Shown here one piece after another: positions 24,851 through 33,927 of a stretch of DNA of 64,000 nucleotides; the first letter of the stretch is position 1; each line of letters starts with the position of its first letter. The DNA comes from Bacteroides stercorirosoris. Lineage in GTDB: Bacteria > Bacteroidota > Bacteroidia > Bacteroidales > Bacteroidaceae. The position numbers and the translations under genes are program-made. The notes under the pieces were generated by a model. It was not told where the DNA came from. It saw nothing but the letters and a program-made list of their open reading frames with translations, and ran no database searches. The stretch spans positions 1-64,000 of the forward strand of contig NZ_FQZN01000008.1 in NCBI RefSeq assembly GCF_900142015.1, in the 5' to 3' direction.

Positions 24851-26521
24851 TTATTCATATCCGGGGTTCTGTTCTAACACAGCTCCTCTGTTAGCTTCAA
24901 TTTCCTTATAAGGTATTGGCCATAATTCATAATGTTTTTCCATCTCCTTAGCATAATAGGGATTGCATTTCATCACGCGGTCGTAAAGTTTTCCCATTCT
25001 CATCAACGTTATTCTACGTCTTTCTTCTACGCCTAACTCTCTCATTCTCTCATCCAGAATATAATCCAATGTTACCTGAGATACCGATACAGGCTTAGCA
25101 TGAGCTCTATCGCGAATCACATTGATATCAGCCGCTGCCTTATTCTTATCATTTAAAGCCAGATAAGCCTCAGCACGCAACAAGTAAGTCTCGGCAAGCC
25201 TGAACATATATTGATCCGTGTATGTAGCACCGGCTCCACTGTTAAGTGCAAAAGTTTTGGAATTGGAATACAAACCATCCGGATGATTATACGGAGTAGT
25301 GCACTTGGATTGATAAGCATAGAGCGGACGAGACGGGACCGTAACCCCTACCGGCGGATTCTGAGTGTCAATGGTATCTCCGTAAAGTTTGGCATACTCT
25401 TTATTATGAACTGCAAACTTTCTCACAAAATTATGATTTGCGTTTCTCATGTCTCCATAGAAATCATCTTTCCATATCTCATCACTGAAATATCGGGTCG
25501 AAATGGCCCAACCAATGCCACGACCTCCGGTATAGTCACCAATCGGCCAACTAAAAGGATTCATGCCATGTGCTTTCACGTCACGAACCATCGGAGCATG
25601 ATGCCTTTCCAAAGTGTATGTCTGGTCTTTGGCCGTCAAGGAACCACTTCCACCGGGAGTGTCAGTTTCAATCTGAATAACCCAGATTCCTTCTGTATTT
25701 CCGGAACCTCTGTTCTGATTATTTTTTCGGAATAAATCCCAATATACATCTCCCGGAACTTCATTAGCTCTGGAACCAAAGCGAGTGTACATTAATCCGG
25801 TAGCCGGATCATCGATGACTGTTGTAGCAGCATCCACCGCTTTCTGATATTGAGCTGTTGCCAGATAAAGTTCTGAAAGCAAATGATATGCTGCTGCATT
25901 AGAAACTTCCCCATCCTGCACACTGGACAAACTGGGTAGATGAGTAGCCGCAAACTCTACATCCGTAAGTGCCTGCTTCAACACCTCTTCTTTGGACGCT
26001 CTGACATAATCAAACTTAGGCTCGACGATTTCCGTCAATAAAAGAGGTACCCCACCGTACAGATAAGCCAAGGTTCTGTATGCAAATCCTCTAAAGAAAC
26101 GGGCTTTGGCTTCGGCAATCGTCTTTTGTTCCTCTGATACTTCAGAAGCAGGCAGACGGTCGATAATAGTATTAGCAGTTGATATGGTATGATAAAGCAA
26201 TGACCAGTGTACCGATGCAATATTACCAGTTGAATGATAAGCTGAAATCATATTGGAATGTCGCTCCGTACCATTCGGTTCGCCATCATAAACAATATCC
26301 GTACCGTAAAGGTAATCCATCGGACGGTTTTCATCCCTACTATAAAATTCTCTTCTTATCAGGTAATAGAGATTATTTATTGAACAATCAATATCTTCTT
26401 GGGTAAGAAAAGAATTGGTTGCACTCATGAAATCCAAAGGTTTCTCATCCAAAAAAGAACTGCTGCACGAACCCAGCACTACTGAAAGCAACAAGGTAAT
26501 AGTATATATTTTTATTTTCAT
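24851..26521 (-). CDS. SusD-like outer-membrane glycan-binding lipoprotein
   Basis: 556 residues. Lipobox VLGSC puts the lipidated Cys at residue 19. TPR-rich SusD fold with the N-terminal SFLDEKPLDF start, mid-protein helical repeats and a C-terminal RagB/SusD domain including YLLRAEAYLALNDKNKAAADINVIRDRA and the final LEQNPGYE, the family-typical end. It forms the lid of the paired SusC channel on the cell surface and captures oligosaccharides. 11 bp after susC and 35 bp before GH115. Confidence 0.95.
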   Translation of the reverse strand: MKIKIYTITLLLSVVLGSCSSSFLDEKPLDFMSATNSFLTQEDIDCSINNLYYLIRREFYSRDENRPMDYLYGTDIVYDGEPNGTERHSNMISAYHSTGNIASVHWSLLYHTISTANTIIDRLPASEVSEEQKTIAEAKARFFRGFAYRTLAYLYGGVPLLLTEIVEPKFDYVRASKEEVLKQALTDVEFAATHLPSLSSVQDGEVSNAAAYHLLSELYLATAQYQKAVDAATTVIDDPATGLMYTRFGSRANEVPGDVYWDLFRKNNQNRGSGNTEGIWVIQIETDTPGGSGSLTAKDQTYTLERHHAPMVRDVKAHGMNPFSWPIGDYTGGRGIGWAISTRYFSDEIWKDDFYGDMRNANHNFVRKFAVHNKEYAKLYGDTIDTQNPPVGVTVPSRPLYAYQSKCTTPYNHPDGLYSNSKTFALNSGAGATYTDQYMFRLAETYLLRAEAYLALNDKNKAAADINVIRDRAHAKPVSVSQVTLDYILDERMRELGVEERRRITLMRMGKLYDRVMKCNPYYAKEMEKHYELWPIPYKEIEANRGAVLEQNPGYE

Positions 26522-26532
26522 AATAAATCAGA

Positions 26533-29499
26533 TTAATAAGTAAGACTAACACCAAAAGAAAAACTTCTCATTACCGGTCTGCCCGAATAAGTACTTCCGG
26601 CTTCCGGGTCCCAACCATGCCATTTTGTAAAAGTCAGCAGGTTTTTCCCACTGAAAAACAGATCAATTTCACTCAAACCAACCTTGTTCGTAACAGACTT
26701 TGGAAAGGCATAAGACAATGAAACATCCTGCAAACGTACAAAGCTCCGGTCTTCATATACCGTAGGAGTTATTTTGGGGGTACTAATGGAGCGTGCATAG
26801 ACTGCATCCGGATTGCGTGGTGACCAGTAATCCCATGCACTTATACGATTCCAGCGCAGATTATTCTGATCTCTGACTAACGAAGAAGAGTTGGCTGCCA
26901 GATACCCATCCTTTCCTCCTTGAACAGAATTGATAAAGAAACTAAGTGTGAAGTTCTTATACTCCAGCGTATTCATAATACCAAATCGGTAAGCCGGATC
27001 TCCTTTCCCTAAAATGACACGGTCTTCAGGGGTTATTTCTCCCTCTCCGGTCATATCTACAATACGATAATTGCCCGGATGGAAACCGGCAGGTATATCA
27101 TCACCCAACTGATAAATGCCATCTACCACATACCCATATACCGCAGAAATGGGCTGGCCTATAAACAGATTACTGGATATGTTATCATCCTCTATGCCAT
27201 CTCCGTCATTATCTTCTCCTGTCAAAGTTACGATTTTATTGGAGTTTGTCGAGAAATTGAGTGAGGTAGTCCATTTAAAATCAGAAGTCTGTATATTCTT
27301 CGAAGTGAGAATAAATTCGAAACCCTTGTTTTTGATTTTTCCAAGATTAGAAGCAATCTTCGAAAATCCCGTAATATCGGGCAAAGCCACATCATACAAT
27401 AAGTCTTTCGTAGTTGTCGAATAGTATTCTACAGAACCGGTGAGTCTTTGGCCCAGAATTGTGAAATCAAGCCCTAAGTTTATCCCCGCTGTTTTTTCCC
27501 ATTTCAGATTATTATTTCCCAAAGCCGAAACCTCCTGTCCGATTACAGGCTTTCCACCATCACCAAAAATATATCTGATCTCAGAAGCCACTGTGGACAA
27601 AGATTTGTATCTGCTGGTCTGATTTCCGCTGATACCATATCCCCCACGCAGTTTCAGATAATCAATCCAGGGTATTTTAAAGAAAGACTCTTCTGAGATA
27701 ATCCATCCCAAAGCTATGGAAGGGAAAGTGGCATATTTATTATTCGCCGCAAATCCCGAAAAACCATCTCTACGCACTGTACCCGTTATCAAATACCGGT
27801 CCATCAAACGATAGCTGACTCTGGCCATCTGATAGCAAAGGGCTTCTCTCCAGGCATCCGAATATACATAGCGGGTGGTTGCCTGTTCCAGACTATTATA
27901 GCCCAATGTCATGCGTGTAAATCCTTGTCCCAAAGCCTTTGTATAATCGTACTTACGCTCTGAAGCTCCATATAAGAATGTGGCATCAATATGATGTTCA
28001 CCAAATGTGGCATTGTAAGCCAGAATATTATCTATAGTATAATCATAGTAACCGGTATGCTCTTTATAAGCCTCTCCTTGCAGATTATATCCATACTGGT
28101 TGGCTTGAAAGTGATTATCAACTCTATAGTTATTACCAAAATTCAACCGATATACCAATCCTTTGAGAGGCAATTTTATTTCGGATGATATATTACCGAA
28201 AAAGTAATTATGACGTTCGTAATCATCAATATCCGATCCCATAAAAGGATTGGTATCCAATGTATTAAAAGGATATGGCTTTATTTTGCCATTTTCGTCA
28301 TAAGGTTCAATCAATGGAGATTGAGTTATCAGATTCCACAAACCCGGCTCCGCACCATCCTGATTCACAAATGCACCAAAAGTCTGAATTCCTATTTTCC
28401 ACCAGGGAGCTATTTCCGCATTCAGATTCATACGAACGCTGTTTCTCTTAAAATCATCATTCACGATAAATCCACGTTGATCCGTATTGGAATACGAAAG
28501 CATATAATTGATGGATTTACTGCCACCGGATATATTAAAACGGTTTTCAAACAGATGTCCGCTTTGTGTACCTTCGTCCCACCAATTATAATTATAAGGA
28601 CTGACATTTCCATTTTCATCCCTCAACGGAGCATCCGGCAATTTAGACGCGAGATCAAAATCAGGATTAGGGGTAGTATAATCAGGGCCCAGGAAAGCCT
28701 CCGTATAATAGAAGTCTCTGACATTATCCAGATACTCTTCACGATTCATCGGACAATAATTGTGAGTTGGGTTGGAAAATGTATAACTACTGGAGAAAGT
28801 GATTTTCGGTTTCCCTTCCACACCTTTTTTAGTAGTAATCATAACTACTCCATTGGCAGCCTGTGCACCATATACAGCAGTAGAACTTGCATCTTTCAGG
28901 ATATCAACAGATTCAATGTCATCAGGATTTATAGAAGATAACGAGCTTGTATAAATGATACCGTCCAGAATGACCAGAACATCCTTGTTTCCTCCCAAAG
29001 TATTCGTACCACGGATAGACATGGACGGAGTACCTCCCGAATTGGTCACCTGCCCAATATTAAGTCCCGGAACATTCCCTTGCAAAGATTGCAACACATT
29101 TGAGTTGGGAGACCTTTTCAACGTTTTAATATCTGCACGTATAACAGCACCTGTCAAGTCAGCCTTACGTTGTGTTCCATATCCCACTACTACCACTTCA
29201 TCCAATGCTTTCACATCTTCTATCAAACGTATATCGACAACCGTTCTATTTTTCACAGGCACTTCCTGAGTAATAAAACCTATATAAGAAACAACCAAAA
29301 TATCATTCGGAGCAGCCTGAAGATGATAGTTACCGTCTATATCTGTTATAGTCCCGGTATCCTTACCTTTCACCTTTACATTCACACCAATAATCGATTC
29401 ACCGGATGTATCCGTAATTTGCCCTTTGATATTCAAATCTTGCGCAAGACCGGACATAGCGAAAAAAAACAAGAAAATCCAAATAAGAAAATGTTTCAT
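26533..29499 (-). CDS. SusC-like TonB-dependent outer-membrane transporter
   Basis: 988 residues. Signal peptide ending LAQ, a carboxypeptidase-regulatory-like domain (about 25-95, IKGQITDTSGESIIGVNVKV), a TonB-box region near ALDEVVVVGYGTQ, the plug domain with VLVILDGIIY, SVDILKDASSTAVYG and GVVMITTKKG, and a 22-strand barrel ending with an aromatic-rich strand (SFSFGVSLTY). It imports oligosaccharides with SusD. First gene of the minus-strand PUL operon. Divergent from the HTCS regulator that probably controls it. Confidence 0.95.
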   Translation of the reverse strand: MKHFLIWIFLFFFAMSGLAQDLNIKGQITDTSGESIIGVNVKVKGKDTGTITDIDGNYHLQAAPNDILVVSYIGFITQEVPVKNRTVVDIRLIEDVKALDEVVVVGYGTQRKADLTGAVIRADIKTLKRSPNSNVLQSLQGNVPGLNIGQVTNSGGTPSMSIRGTNTLGGNKDVLVILDGIIYTSSLSSINPDDIESVDILKDASSTAVYGAQAANGVVMITTKKGVEGKPKITFSSSYTFSNPTHNYCPMNREEYLDNVRDFYYTEAFLGPDYTTPNPDFDLASKLPDAPLRDENGNVSPYNYNWWDEGTQSGHLFENRFNISGGSKSINYMLSYSNTDQRGFIVNDDFKRNSVRMNLNAEIAPWWKIGIQTFGAFVNQDGAEPGLWNLITQSPLIEPYDENGKIKPYPFNTLDTNPFMGSDIDDYERHNYFFGNISSEIKLPLKGLVYRLNFGNNYRVDNHFQANQYGYNLQGEAYKEHTGYYDYTIDNILAYNATFGEHHIDATFLYGASERKYDYTKALGQGFTRMTLGYNSLEQATTRYVYSDAWREALCYQMARVSYRLMDRYLITGTVRRDGFSGFAANNKYATFPSIALGWIISEESFFKIPWIDYLKLRGGYGISGNQTSRYKSLSTVASEIRYIFGDGGKPVIGQEVSALGNNNLKWEKTAGINLGLDFTILGQRLTGSVEYYSTTTKDLLYDVALPDITGFSKIASNLGKIKNKGFEFILTSKNIQTSDFKWTTSLNFSTNSNKIVTLTGEDNDGDGIEDDNISSNLFIGQPISAVYGYVVDGIYQLGDDIPAGFHPGNYRIVDMTGEGEITPEDRVILGKGDPAYRFGIMNTLEYKNFTLSFFINSVQGGKDGYLAANSSSLVRDQNNLRWNRISAWDYWSPRNPDAVYARSISTPKITPTVYEDRSFVRLQDVSLSYAFPKSVTNKVGLSEIDLFFSGKNLLTFTKWHGWDPEAGSTYSGRPVMRSFSFGVSLTY

Positions 29500-29625
29500 A
29501 AAATAATAGTGATTTAAAATTAACTACTTAAACTCATTCATTATGTTTTTCAGCTAATGAAATAAAAAAGAACTGTAACTCTTATGTGCTTCTCATAGGC
29601 AATCATTTTAAGGTTTCACATAGCA

Positions 29626-29666
29626 TGGAGAATTAGCTCTCCAAAAGATTTCACCGGACAAAGGTA
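29626..29666 (-). promoter_or_regulatory. susC promoter element with hairpin leader
   Basis: TACCTTTG on the minus strand at 29666-29659 predicts a transcript start near 29652 and a leader of about 150 nt. The leader begins with a small perfect hairpin (TGGAGA / TCTCCA, 29626-29643). No -33 motif is seen, as expected for an activator-dependent PUL promoter. Confidence 0.5.
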
Positions 29667-29788
29667 AATTCGAGCCAAGACTTCAGGCATCTGTATCATT
29701 CAGAATACCGCCGTTATTTTTTCAATGACAGAATTGTGGGCGACTTTTGGAAGGATTGCGACCATCATTGTGCTTATTAATGCTGATT

Positions 29789-29821
29789 TTTGTATTTGTT
29801 TGAGATTAAGTAGTAATTTTG
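29789..29821 (+). promoter_or_regulatory. Promoter of the HTCS gene
   Basis: TTTG (29789-29792), 21-nt spacer, TAATTTTG (29814-29821). The expected transcript start near 29828 makes the ATG at 29842 the probable translation start and rules out an in-frame ATG at 29725. Confidence 0.6.
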
Positions 29822-29841
29822 AAGATGAAAATAGTAGAAAG

Positions 29842-32800
29842 ATGAAACAGAGCAGCCCATTTAAGTTAATCTTATTACTCTCGTTAGTAGTTTACTCCAT
29901 AGGAGGTTTCTGCCAGCAGATTCCGACTATTAATTTAGTCATGAAAGATGGATTATCCAGCAACTATGTAACAGATATCGCTCAGGATAAGTATGGCTTC
30001 ACATGGATTGCAACCAAATATGGTCTTAATAGATTTGACGGAGATAAGTTTACTGTCTACCTAAAAGAACCCAATAAAGAATTGCTTAATAGCAACGATA
30101 TTAATAAAATTGCTATAGACATTATTAATAATAAGGTATGGATTGCCAACAGATGGATGGGGGTGAATGTATTTGATTGTGCAACACAACAATTTTCTTC
30201 TTTTTTACATGACAAGAATAGCCCGGAGACACTGATATCCAATGAAATAAAAGATATTCTGGTCACTTCTAACGGGAATGTATGGATCGCAACGAATCAA
30301 GGATTAGATTTATACAATCCCTACAATTCGCAGTTCATACATTATAATACATCGACCGTTCCTGATTTTCCCTCAAATGATATCATGGCACTGGCTGAAG
30401 GCAGCAATGGTGATTTATACCTCGGACATACCTATAGCGGATTCACTATTTTCTCTCCGGATAACAACAGTTTTAAGAATTTCACTCATTCACCTCAAAA
30501 CAAAAATTCACTTCCAGATAATACAATCCATTCTATATTCGTTGATACCAATTCTAAAATCTGGATTGCAACCAACAGCGGACTATCGCTTTTTGATCCC
30601 TTCAGAGAAACATTCCGCAATTTTAAAAATGTCAGTGGAATTCACTATACGATGCAAGGAGTAGTTTATAAAGTCTACAAAACCAGTGATGGACGAATAT
30701 GGGTGGGTACAATATCCGATCTTTGTTATTTCGACTCCAAAGACACAGACCTGATTTTATCCGGGAAAAAGGATGTCAATCATATGTTTATCCAGGATAT
30801 CTATTGGGGAATATCAAATCCAACCGTTCATAGCATCTTTGAAGACTCTTTCAGAAACGTATGGATAGGGTCAAACGGCGGAGGGGCCAGTTTCATCAGC
30901 AGCACTTCATCTTTCTTTCATAGTTGGAGAATTAACAAGATTCCGGGAGTCACTAACGGGCTCAATGACAAAGAAGTATTAACAATATGTGTTGGCGACA
31001 ATGGAAATGTATGGATGGGAACCGATGGAGGAGGTATCAATGTCAACAAAGATGGCAAGAATTGCAGATTTTACTCCCACGATACAGGAGAGATTTCATC
31101 AAATGCTTATCATTCTTCTTTAAAAGACTCTAATGGAGATTTATGGTTTGGAGATATGGAGATTGACATATTCTTAAGCAAAGAAAACAGATTTATCCAT
31201 TATACCCCTCAAAAAAACAATTCAAGAATCTATTGTCTCTTTGAAGACAATCAGAGAAATGTGTGGATTGGCAGCAGCAACGGATTGGAAATTTACAACC
31301 TGATAACCAAGAAAAAAGATTTTCTTAATAAAGATAACAGCCAACTATCGACTAATGAAATCAGAGCTGTCTCACAAGATAAAAACGGGAACATATGGAT
31401 CGGTACTCTCAATAGAGGGATTAGTATATATAATCCGGAGAGCAAGACAATGAAACATATAAATGAACACACCATATTTGAGAATTGTGCAATCAACCAG
31501 ATATTCAGAGATTCTAAAAACAGAATTTGGATTGCAACAACAGAAGGATTAGTCTTATTCCCTGATGAGCAGTCAGATGCTTACCAACTGTTTAACACCC
31601 AAAACGGACTAGCCTGTAATTTAGTCTGTTCTATTGAAGAAGATTCTGAAGGTAATATCTGGCTGAGTACCCATTCAGGTATCAGTTGTTTCTTTGAGCC
31701 AGAAAAAAGATTTCTTAATTATGACCATAAAGACGGTACCCTATTTGGTACATATATGAACAACTCTGTCGGTAAGACTCAAGACGGAACTATTTATTTC
31801 GGCAGCATCAATGGTGTGTGCTACTTTAATCCCAATGACAGGCCTTCGAATATTATTCTTCCTCCGGTAATATTTACCGAATTCAAAGTCTATGGTAGAA
31901 ATCCTCACGAAGATGCAATTGACATATCCATACCTATGACAGACGGAAAAGTCACACTCAATCATAATCAGAATATATTCAGCATAACGTTCAACGTCAT
32001 GAACAAATCCCTGCAAGGTAAAGTTGAATATGCCTATAAACTGGAAGGATTGGAGGAAAACTGGATTAATATAGGAGGAGAAAATCAAGTTGCATTTCGC
32101 AATATTCCTTATCACAACTATAAATTGCATATTAAAGCCCGTTATAAAAACCAGGAGTGGCAAAATAATTATTCTACACTGTTCATAAGCATCAATCCTC
32201 CGTTTTGGCTCAGTTGGTGGGCTAAATTGATATATATAGTAAGTATAGCCACCATTGTATTCTTCATTATCAAATCTTATAAAAAACGTTTGCAATTACG
32301 CAGCTCACTATCACTTGAGAAAGAAAAAGCCCAGAAACAGCAGGAATTGAATGAAGAACGATTAAGATTTTATACCAATATCACTCACGAACTGAAAACT
32401 CCATTGACGTTAATACTCGGGCCACTTGAGGACCTGCAGTGCGATTCAAGAATTCAAGAGGAACACATGAAGAAGATTTCTCTTATTCATAAAAGCACAA
32501 TCCGCCTGTTAAATCTGGTCACTCAAATATTGGAGTTCCGTAAAACAGAAACTCAAAACAAGAAGTTATGTGTAATTGAAGGAAACATTGTCGAAAAGAT
32601 TCAGGAAATCGGTTTCAAATATAAAGAACTGAACAGAAATGCTGATATCACATTTGATATTATTACTGATGCAGACAAAATACAGATATATTTTGACCAA
32701 GAAGTAATTTCGATGATTGTCGATAACCTTTTATCCAATGCATTCAAATATACCTATAAGGGAACCATCACGCTTGCTTTGCGGTCAGTTATAGCTAATG

Positions 32801-33861
32801 ATATAGAATACACCGAAATTGAGATAGCTGACACAGGGATTGGAATCCCCCAAGAGGATATCTCACGTATATTCGAACGGTATTATCAAACTAATATAAG
32901 AAAAAACATACCCGGATTCGGTATAGGACTCGCTTTAGTGAAAAACCTGGTAGATTTGCATGAAGGAACTATCCTGGTGGATAGTGAGCCTAATGTAGGT
33001 TCATCCTTCCGTGTCCGGTTAATAACCAATAATTCCTATCCCGATGCCATACATATCAATGCCAATCTCAAAGAATCTATAGACGAAGAGAAATCAAGTA
33101 AACCCATCGTTTTAGTAGTAGAAGACGAGGGGGGCATCCGTGATTATATTGCTGAAGCACTGATGGGTGCTTACGATGTTATTGTCGCAGAGAATGGAGA
33201 ACAAGGATGCCAGGTTGCCTTCACAAGTATTCCCGATATAGTTATCAGTGATATCATGATGCCCGTGAAGGATGGGATCGAGTTATGCAAGGAAATTAAA
33301 AATAACATTGCAACCAGCCATATTCCTGTAATACTACTGACAGCGAAAGACACATTACAAGATAAAACAGAAGGGTATGATGCCGGTGCCGACTCCTACG
33401 TCACCAAACCTTTCAGCGCATCTTTACTTAAAAGCAGAGTGGCCAATCTATTGGAAGGAAGAAAGAAAATAGCTTCCTTAATATCTTCAAGCACGCATCT
33501 TAAGCAATCTATCATCAAAGAATCATTAAACAAAATAGATAATGAATTCATTGAGAGAATAACAAGGATCATAGAAGAAAACTTGATGGATGAAAAAATA
33601 GATGTGCCCACAATAGCCCAGGAGTTATCAATGAGCTACTCTTCTCTTTATAGAAAAATAAAAGCCCTGACCGGGATGTCTACAGGAGAATTTATCCGTA
33701 AACTGAGGCTCAGGAAGGCAGAGCAACTATTGCTCTCAGGAAAGTATAATATTTCAGAAATAGCCCATCAGGTTGGGCTGAACTCCGTATCTTATTTCAG
33801 AGAATGTTTCAAAGAGGAATACGGAATGTCTCCATCAGAGTATATAAAACAGTTGAAGTAA
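29842..33861 (+). CDS. Hybrid two-component system regulator (HTCS)
   Basis: 1339 residues from the ATG at 29842, which gives a proper signal sequence (LILLLSLVVYSIGGFCQQ). A periplasmic sensor of two seven-bladed propellers (about 35-700, repeated NVWIGT/IWIAT blades) and a Y_Y_Y domain precede a membrane segment near 792-812. Then come the phosphoacceptor His849 (ITHELKTPLT), the ATPase domain (DTGIGIPQEDISRIFERYY, GFGIGLALVKNLV), a receiver with Asp1137 (ISDIMMP) and an AraC-type DNA-binding domain at about 1235-1339. HTCS proteins bind a specific oligosaccharide in the periplasm and activate the adjacent PUL, here susC-susD-GH115. Confidence 0.95.
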   Translation: MKQSSPFKLILLLSLVVYSIGGFCQQIPTINLVMKDGLSSNYVTDIAQDKYGFTWIATKYGLNRFDGDKFTVYLKEPNKELLNSNDINKIAIDIINNKVWIANRWMGVNVFDCATQQFSSFLHDKNSPETLISNEIKDILVTSNGNVWIATNQGLDLYNPYNSQFIHYNTSTVPDFPSNDIMALAEGSNGDLYLGHTYSGFTIFSPDNNSFKNFTHSPQNKNSLPDNTIHSIFVDTNSKIWIATNSGLSLFDPFRETFRNFKNVSGIHYTMQGVVYKVYKTSDGRIWVGTISDLCYFDSKDTDLILSGKKDVNHMFIQDIYWGISNPTVHSIFEDSFRNVWIGSNGGGASFISSTSSFFHSWRINKIPGVTNGLNDKEVLTICVGDNGNVWMGTDGGGINVNKDGKNCRFYSHDTGEISSNAYHSSLKDSNGDLWFGDMEIDIFLSKENRFIHYTPQKNNSRIYCLFEDNQRNVWIGSSNGLEIYNLITKKKDFLNKDNSQLSTNEIRAVSQDKNGNIWIGTLNRGISIYNPESKTMKHINEHTIFENCAINQIFRDSKNRIWIATTEGLVLFPDEQSDAYQLFNTQNGLACNLVCSIEEDSEGNIWLSTHSGISCFFEPEKRFLNYDHKDGTLFGTYMNNSVGKTQDGTIYFGSINGVCYFNPNDRPSNIILPPVIFTEFKVYGRNPHEDAIDISIPMTDGKVTLNHNQNIFSITFNVMNKSLQGKVEYAYKLEGLEENWINIGGENQVAFRNIPYHNYKLHIKARYKNQEWQNNYSTLFISINPPFWLSWWAKLIYIVSIATIVFFIIKSYKKRLQLRSSLSLEKEKAQKQQELNEERLRFYTNITHELKTPLTLILGPLEDLQCDSRIQEEHMKKISLIHKSTIRLLNLVTQILEFRKTETQNKKLCVIEGNIVEKIQEIGFKYKELNRNADITFDIITDADKIQIYFDQEVISMIVDNLLSNAFKYTYKGTITLALRSVIANDIEYTEIEIADTGIGIPQEDISRIFERYYQTNIRKNIPGFGIGLALVKNLVDLHEGTILVDSEPNVGSSFRVRLITNNSYPDAIHINANLKESIDEEKSSKPIVLVVEDEGGIRDYIAEALMGAYDVIVAENGEQGCQVAFTSIPDIVISDIMMPVKDGIELCKEIKNNIATSHIPVILLTAKDTLQDKTEGYDAGADSYVTKPFSASLLKSRVANLLEGRKKIASLISSSTHLKQSIIKESLNKIDNEFIERITRIIEENLMDEKIDVPTIAQELSMSYSSLYRKIKALTGMSTGEFIRKLRLRKAEQLLLSGKYNISEIAHQVGLNSVSYFRECFKEEYGMSPSEYIKQLK

Positions 33862-33927
33862 ACAAGAATCTCCTCTAAGTCCACTTCAATATTAATCAAG
33901 CGCTTTCTTTACCGTTATTTTTAGACT

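Noticed and set aside
29725..29841. Upstream ATG extending the HTCS gene by 39 residues
   Set aside because: It precedes the -7 element at 29814-29821, and the shorter form begins with a normal signal sequence.
21915..33861. Assigning the GH115 PUL to xylan
   Set aside because: GH115 alone suggests xylan, but no GH10, GH11 or GH67 is present, and nearby genes fit decorated arabinogalactan. Substrate left open.
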